From an uncultured Actinomyces sp. (GTDB taxonomy: Bacteria > Actinomycetota > Actinomycetes > Actinomycetales > Actinomycetaceae): DNA of 9,619 bases. The DNA is taken from assembly GCA_915069725.1 (NCBI GenBank), contig CAJZFF010000043.1:1-9619 (forward strand), in the 5' to 3' direction. The notes below the pieces were generated by a model. The model was not told the origin of the DNA. It ran no database searches and was given only the letters and a program-made list of their open reading frames with translations. The translations under genes and the position numbers were made by a program. Within the stretch, counting starts at the first letter, position 1. The number at the start of each line of letters is the position of its first letter. Below, in pieces: positions 5,754 to 9,619 of this stretch.

Positions 5754-7610
5754 CTACTCGTTGCCGTGGCAGGTCAGACCCTTCTTGGGCATGGTGCCGG
5801 AGATCAGGTAGGCGTCAACGGCGTCGTTGACGCAGGAGGCGTCGCCGCCGTAGGCGGTGTGCCCATTGCCCTTCCAGGTCAGCAACTGGCCGGAGTCGAG
5901 CTGCTCGGCCAGGGACTTCGACCAGGCGTACGGGGTGGCCGGGTCCCCGGTGGTTCCCACCACGAGGATCGGCGCAGCCCCACGGGCGTGGATCTGCGTG
6001 GGCTTGCGGGTCCCGTTGTGCCCCCACACGCTGCACACCAGGTCCATGCCGACCGCGGAGTCCGCGAAGACCGGGGCCTCGCGCTTGGCCTGCTCATACT
6101 GCGCGGCCCAGGTCGTCTTGTCACCCTCCACCGGGTAGTCCAGGCAGGTGACGGCCTGGAAGGCTCCACCGCCGTCATCCTTCGAGGAGGAGTCCTGCTC
6201 CTCAGAGGCCGCGAAGGCCGAGCCATCGCGGTGGTTGATGGCCTGGTCGAGGGCCTTGTTCAGGGGCTCCCAGTTCTGCTCGGTGGTGTAGAGGTACTCG
6301 CTCAGGGCGGTGACGATGTCCGCGCCGGTCACGGTGCGGTTCGGGTCACCGGTCGCCAGGGGCGTGCTGTTGGCGGAGGTGATGAGGTCGCGGATCTGCT
6401 GGACTCCGGCGTCGGTGCCCCCGCTCAGCGGGCAGCCGGTGGAGTTCTGGCAGTAGTCCACGTAGGTGCGCAGCGCCTGCTCGAAGCCCTTGGCCTGCCC
6501 CAGTCCCTGCTCGGCGAGGGACAGGGAGGGGTCGATGGCGCCGTCGAGCACCATGCGCCCCGTGTTGCCAGGGAAGGTCTCGGCGTAGACGGAGGCGAGG
6601 TAGGTGCCGTAGGAGAAGCCCAGGTAGTTCAGCTTCTCCTGACCGGCCAGCGCCCGCAGGATGTCGAGGTCCCGGGCCGCGGAGACGGTGTCGACGTGGT
6701 CGAGCAGGGCGGCGGGCTCGGTATTGGAGCCGCACTGCTTGGACAGCTCCTGGAAGGACTGCCGGGTCGACTCCGACCACTCCTCGTAGGATTCATCGCC
6801 CGAGGCGGTCCCCGCGGAGGGTGTACTGCCTGCGGAGGGCGTGCCCGAGGTCGACGGCGACGCCGTGGCCCCAGCCGAGGCCGACGGCTCGGCGGTGCTG
6901 GAGGATGAGTCGTCATCGCTGGAACAGGTGATGGCCGTGGAGGAGCCCACCCCGCGCGGGTCGAAGCCGATGATGTCGTAGGCACTGAGCAGATCGGGGC
7001 TGAAGGCGTTGCCCGCCCGCTCGGCGAAGGAGACCCCGGAGTCGCCGGGGCCACCGGGGTTGATGAACAGGGCGCCCTGGGCGTGGCCGCCGGTGGCGGC
7101 GCGCTTCTTCACGGCGATCGAGATGGTCTCGCCCTTGGGGTTGGCGTAGTCAAGGGGAACGGTGACGACGGCGCAGCTGAAGGTGGCCGTGTCGGTCTCC
7201 TCGGAGGAGCCGGCCGTCCCGGTCGCGCCGTCGGAGCTCGGGGTGGCCGTTGCCTGCGCCGAGGCCGTGGCGGCGGTCGTGGCGGAGGCACTGGCCTGGG
7301 CGGTCTTCTCCGAGGCCTTCTCCATACCGTCGGTGGCGGCACAGGGGTACCAGTCGACGGCCTGGCGGTAGAAGGACTCCAGGCCGGAGGGAATCGAGCC
7401 CGGGACGGTGGCCGAGCCGCCCGCTGCAGCGGACAGTCCCGTCCCGCAGGCGCTCAGGCACCCGCCGACGAGGACCGCCAGGGCACTGATGCCCGTGCGA
7501 CGACGGCGCGGCGCACCGCCTGTCATCGAGGACTGCGCGGACGCCTGCGCCGCGATGGCGCGCCCTGAATCGACCGGACGCCGCCTTAGTGTTCTTGTCA
7601 TGCGCGGCAT
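5754..7610 (-). CDS. TAP-like alpha/beta-hydrolase lipoprotein (secreted peptidase, SlpD/E/tripeptidyl-aminopeptidase type)
   Basis: With the start chosen here the protein has 618 residues. Arg-rich n-region RRRRT, a hydrophobic stretch ISALAVLVGG and the lipobox LSAC (lipidated Cys55) mark an anchored extracytoplasmic lipoprotein. The hydrolase core has the oxyanion region INPGGPGDSG, then FDPRGVGSST, the nucleophile elbow GFSYG (Ser333), acid TTGDPATP (Asp556) and catalytic histidine NGHTAYG (His584) in a C-terminal TAP-like domain. The family removes short peptides from the N-termini of proteins or peptides outside the cell. Two Ser/Ala/Thr/Pro-rich inserts (about 98-143 and 230-272) are longer than I expect for the family. 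The start is uncertain: ATG 7610 has AGGTGG 10 nt upstream; ATG 7601, ATG 7526 (just before the Arg run) and GTG 7676 are alternatives. ATG 7526 would give the most compact signal peptide. Confidence 0.88.
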   Translation of the reverse strand: MPRMTRTLRRRPVDSGRAIAAQASAQSSMTGGAPRRRRTGISALAVLVGGCLSACGTGLSAAAGGSATVPGSIPSGLESFYRQAVDWYPCAATDGMEKASEKTAQASASATTAATASAQATATPSSDGATGTAGSSEETDTATFSCAVVTVPLDYANPKGETISIAVKKRAATGGHAQGALFINPGGPGDSGVSFAERAGNAFSPDLLSAYDIIGFDPRGVGSSTAITCSSDDDSSSSTAEPSASAGATASPSTSGTPSAGSTPSAGTASGDESYEEWSESTRQSFQELSKQCGSNTEPAALLDHVDTVSAARDLDILRALAGQEKLNYLGFSYGTYLASVYAETFPGNTGRMVLDGAIDPSLSLAEQGLGQAKGFEQALRTYVDYCQNSTGCPLSGGTDAGVQQIRDLITSANSTPLATGDPNRTVTGADIVTALSEYLYTTEQNWEPLNKALDQAINHRDGSAFAASEEQDSSSKDDGGGAFQAVTCLDYPVEGDKTTWAAQYEQAKREAPVFADSAVGMDLVCSVWGHNGTRKPTQIHARGAAPILVVGTTGDPATPYAWSKSLAEQLDSGQLLTWKGNGHTAYGGDASCVNDAVDAYLISGTMPKKGLTCHGNE

Positions 7611-7726
7611 CTTACGAAGGCCACCTGTGTCCCCCATATGCTCGGCGTGTTCGTAGGGTAAGTCACGCGGTCGCACCCTTTACCCCTCGATCTCGTGGCA
7701 TAACCCTCGACCTCGCGGGAGCACGA
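7611..7726. other. Gap between hydrolase and exporter, mostly filled by intergenic repeat copy A
   Basis: The gap holds the repeat at 7651-7716 and the hydrolase SD AGGTGG. No clear promoter hexamers are visible on the minus strand, so a hydrolase promoter, if present, would lie in or next to the repeat. Confidence 0.4.
7651..7716. repeat. Intergenic repeat, copy A
   Basis: This 66-bp stretch matches copy B (9416-9481) without gaps at 59 of 66 positions. The differences are at 7661, 7665, 7681, 7683, 7696, 7702 and 7713. Both copies keep AGGGT-N15-ACCCT (here 7655-7659 and 7675-7679), able to form a 5-bp stem, and a direct repeat CCCTCGATCTCG / CCCTCGACCTCG. It lies 10 nt after the exporter stop in the minus direction and before the hydrolase start. 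Confidence 0.85.
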
Positions 7727-9289
7727 TCACGAGGCGAACAGGTGTGAGACCTCGCTCTTTGCGCGCCGTCCGGGGACGGTCAGGGCCAGGTAGATCGCGA
7801 TGGCGAGCATCACCGCGGCCCCCACCCCCAGGCTGACGCTGAGACCGGCATCCGTGGCGGAGCGGACCAATGGTGCCAGGTGGGAGCGCATATCAGCCGT
7901 CATGGCGGTGGGCCAGCCGTCCAGCGCCCGCAGCCCCTTGCCGGAGGCCACCAGGGAGATGAGACGCTCCCGATCCGCGGTCCGCCCCAGGACACCGATC
8001 TGCGGGGCCATCGTCATCACGCTCCGGATGGCGCGCTCATAGCTCACACCCATGACCGCGACCCCCATGACGATGCCGAGCTGCCGAGCCGAGGCGGAGA
8101 AACCCGAGGTCATCCCAGCAGTGTCCTCATCGGCCGAGGAGACCGCCAGCTGGTTGACGATCGTCCCGGTGGCCCCGGTGGCGGCCCCCGCCAGGACGAG
8201 CCCGGGGATGAGGACCAGCCAGGTACTCGATCCGCGCAGGAGCATGAGCAGGCAGGAGCCGACGACGCCGCCCAGCACGATTCCCAGCAGGCTTGCCCTG
8301 GCCCCGTGGCGTCTAACCGCTCCCCCGCAGGTGGCGGCCACGATGAGCGCGGAGGCGCTGAAGGGCAGGAAGCACAGTCCGGTCTGGGCAGGGGTGAGCC
8401 GGTAGATGTTCTGCGCGTACAGGGACAGGAAGGCCATCGGGCCAATGAGGGCCGCCTGGATGATGAAGCCGACCAGGACGCTGCCGGCGTAGGTGGGTTC
8501 GGTGAGGATCGAGACGTCGACCATGGGGCTGGCCGATCGTCTCTCGACGAGGCAGAACGCGGCGAGCAGCACCGCCGAGCCGGCCAGCAGGGAGACGATC
8601 ACGGGCGAGGCCCATCCCCACGTGTTGCCCTGAAGGAGCGCCAGCGTGAGCGCCCCCGTCATGGCGACGCACAGCACCGTGCCCGGCCAGTCGACCTTCC
8701 CGGATGCCGCCTTGCCCGCAGCGCCGCCCCGGTCCGCGCCGACCTCGGGAACCCAGCGCGATCCGAGCCAGACCGCCAGGCCCACTGGGACGTTGACCCA
8801 GAAGATCGAGCGCCAGCCCGCCATCAGCACGAGCCCTCCGCCAAGGAGCGGGCCCAGGGCGATCGCCGCACCGGAGACCGCGCCGTAGACACCGATCGCC
8901 CGCGCCCGGGCGGGGCCGGCCTGGTAGCGGTCCGAGATCATGGGGACGCCGACACCCAGGAAGATCGCGCCACCGACCCCCTGAATGAAGCGGCTCCAGT
9001 CCAGGACACCGACCGACGGCGCCAGCGCGCAGACCAGGGAGCCGGCCGTGAACAGGACAACGCCCCAGCGGAAGAGGCGCAGCCGCCCCACCGACCCGCT
9101 CAGCGTCGCCGCCGACATGAGAAGTGTCCCCAGCGGCAGGGTGTAGGCGTTGACCACCCACTGGAGCTCGCTCAGCGACGCCCCCAGTGCGGCCCCCATG
9201 TCAGGCAGCGCGACGGAGACGACCGTGACGTCCAGGACGTTCATGAAGCTGGCGGTGCAGATCAGCAGCAAGACGAGTGTCTGCCTCAC
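7727..9289 (-). CDS. MFS drug exporter, DHA2 (EmrB/QacA) family, 14 membrane helices
   Basis: This 520-residue inner-membrane proton antiporter probably exports lipophilic or cationic compounds. The first helix carries LDVTVVSVALPDMG, the DHA2 motif D1. Motif A-like residues follow helix 2 (SGSVGRLRLFRWGVVLF), and the antiporter motif C is GAAIALGPLLGGGLVLMAGW, followed by RSIFWVNVPVGL. The size and number of hydrophobic stretches fit 14 helices. The frame allows GTG at 9298, but AAAGGTG (9302-9296) overlaps that codon and sits 6 nt before GTG 9289, so I chose 9289, giving MRQTLVLLLICTAS. The upstream same-strand gene ends 224 nt away, so the exporter may have its own promoter; none is obvious. 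It is flanked by two copies of an intergenic repeat. The substrate cannot be read from the sequence. Confidence 0.92.
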   Translation of the reverse strand: MRQTLVLLLICTASFMNVLDVTVVSVALPDMGAALGASLSELQWVVNAYTLPLGTLLMSAATLSGSVGRLRLFRWGVVLFTAGSLVCALAPSVGVLDWSRFIQGVGGAIFLGVGVPMISDRYQAGPARARAIGVYGAVSGAAIALGPLLGGGLVLMAGWRSIFWVNVPVGLAVWLGSRWVPEVGADRGGAAGKAASGKVDWPGTVLCVAMTGALTLALLQGNTWGWASPVIVSLLAGSAVLLAAFCLVERRSASPMVDVSILTEPTYAGSVLVGFIIQAALIGPMAFLSLYAQNIYRLTPAQTGLCFLPFSASALIVAATCGGAVRRHGARASLLGIVLGGVVGSCLLMLLRGSSTWLVLIPGLVLAGAATGATGTIVNQLAVSSADEDTAGMTSGFSASARQLGIVMGVAVMGVSYERAIRSVMTMAPQIGVLGRTADRERLISLVASGKGLRALDGWPTAMTADMRSHLAPLVRSATDAGLSVSLGVGAAVMLAIAIYLALTVPGRRAKSEVSHLFAS

Positions 9290-9404
9290 ATGGCGCACCT
9301 TTCGTGAGGGTTCTCGGGCGGCGACACGCGCCCCCAGACCTAAACGACCGCCACACAGATTAGCACCGGGGCGACCACCTGTGCGTAGCGCTCACCCGGC
9401 TGCG

Positions 9405-9418
9405 CGACCGCGCGGTCG
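9405..9418. promoter_or_regulatory. Perfect 14-bp palindrome at the edge of repeat copy B
   Basis: CGACCGCGCGGTCG is its own reverse complement. It lies about 115 nt upstream of the exporter start. A dimeric repressor could bind it, but it overlaps the repeat and has no counterpart at copy A, so it may simply be part of a GC-rich hairpin. Confidence 0.35.
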
Positions 9419-9481
9419 TAGGGTAGGTCGCGCGGTCGCACCCTTGAACCCTCGATCTCGAGGCATCACCCTCGACCGCGC
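9416..9481. repeat. Intergenic repeat, copy B
   Basis: It is in the same orientation as copy A, 1765 bp away, and about 89 % identical over 66 bp. It lies 32 nt after the stop of the minus-strand gene at the right edge. The AGGGT-N15-ACCCT arms (9420-9424, 9440-9444) are conserved. GCGCGGTCG occurs twice nearby (9410-9418 and 9430-9438), suggesting an internally repeated design. Confidence 0.85.
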
Positions 9482-9513
9482 GAAGGCGGGCGCCTAGCCC
9501 GCTCCTGCGAGCC

Positions 9514-9619
9514 TCAGGCCCCGACGGAGCGCAGGTGCCCCAGGACCTCGGCGTGGGCGGTCGGGGTCAGGGCGACCAGGGCGTCGCGCAGCTCCTGGAG
9601 GAGCCTGCCGCGCCGGCCC
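9514..9619 (-). CDS. C-terminal end of a gene entering from the right edge, possibly a MarR-like regulator
   Basis: Only the last 34 residues are present: they begin GRRGRLLQELRDALVAL and end TPTAHAEVLGHLRSVGA, then TGA. The codons are strongly G/C-ended, so the frame is believable. The amphipathic helices with LTPTAHAEVLGHL resemble the C-terminal dimerisation helix of MarR-family repressors (often LT..ER..L..LL). Those are frequent upstream partners of drug exporters such as the DHA2 gene that follows on the same strand. The match is too short to settle the family; other helical regulators would look alike. Confidence 0.6.
   Translation of the reverse strand, partial: GRRGRLLQELRDALVALTPTAHAEVLGHLRSVGA

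Larger units (their letters stand above)
9290..9513. other. Intergenic region upstream of the exporter
   Basis: No gene is seen. The region contains repeat copy B, a 14-bp palindrome at its edge, and a moderately AT-rich stretch near 9338-9364 (minus strand TAATCT, GTTTAG) where a promoter could lie, though no good -35/-10 pair can be named. Confidence 0.45.

Noticed and set aside
5715..6908. A long plus-strand open frame of 397 codons opposite the hydrolase gene.
   Set aside because: It is Gly/Val/Arg-rich with no domain or SD, as expected for the antisense frame of a high-GC gene. The minus strand has a full hydrolase with catalytic triad.
7880..9307. A 475-codon plus-strand frame opposite the exporter.
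   Set aside because: Its composition (Asp/Arg/Gln/Pro-rich, no domains) is an antisense shadow of the membrane protein.
1..9619. tRNA, rRNA, CRISPR arrays, insertion sequences, replication origin.
   Set aside because: No cloverleaf, ribosomal RNA core, regularly spaced repeats, transposase or DnaA-box cluster was seen on reading both strands.

Overview
The window comes from a high-GC actinobacterium. Coding regions have strong third-position G/C bias, Shine-Dalgarno (SD) motifs complement the actinobacterial 16S tail, terminators lack U-tracts, and the protein families (TAP-like lipoprotein peptidase, HisKA_3 kinase with LuxR/NarL regulator, DHA2 exporter) are typical of the phylum. The overall look suggests Actinomyces or a relative, but no marker gene here fixes the genus.

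Left part (1-3475): a minus-strand pair encodes a BcrA-type ABC ATPase (1041-1994) and its six-helix ABC-2 permease (172-1008), whose stop codon lies inside three perfect-length 15-bp tandem repeats (135-179). Diverging from the pair across a 459-nt hairpin-rich gap is a class I SAM-dependent methyltransferase (2454-3209). Directly before it are an 8-codon leader ORF (2421-2447) and a hairpin that buries the leader's SD sequence. A 266-nt gap (3210-3475) follows with no convincing gene.

Middle (3443-5738): an AT-rich promoter lies right on top of the start of a histidine kinase gene (3476-4666), so the mRNA is probably leaderless. The kinase overlaps its NarL-type response regulator (4663-5367) by 4 nt. 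About 100 nt further on, in the same direction and with its own good SD, is a 27-codon ORF (5469-5552) for a strikingly Phe/Trp-rich peptide. I regard this as the most interesting element of the window: a candidate signal, regulator or effector peptide of the two-component system. A perfect 18-bp-stem hairpin (5698-5738) closes this unit.

Right part (5739-9619), all minus strand: a TAP-like alpha/beta-hydrolase lipoprotein (5754-7610), a 14-helix DHA2-type drug exporter (7727-9289), and the last 34 codons of a gene running in from the right edge (9514-9619). Two roughly 66-bp intergenic repeats, about 89 % identical and in the same orientation, flank the exporter, each just 3' of a minus-strand gene.

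Working model (inference): the two-component system, small peptide, methyltransferase and BcrAB-like ABC pair form a peptide sensing, modification or resistance locus. The hydrolase and exporter are ordinary neighbours. No RiPP synthetase, protease, precursor with a leader peptide, RNA gene, CRISPR array or insertion sequence is visible.
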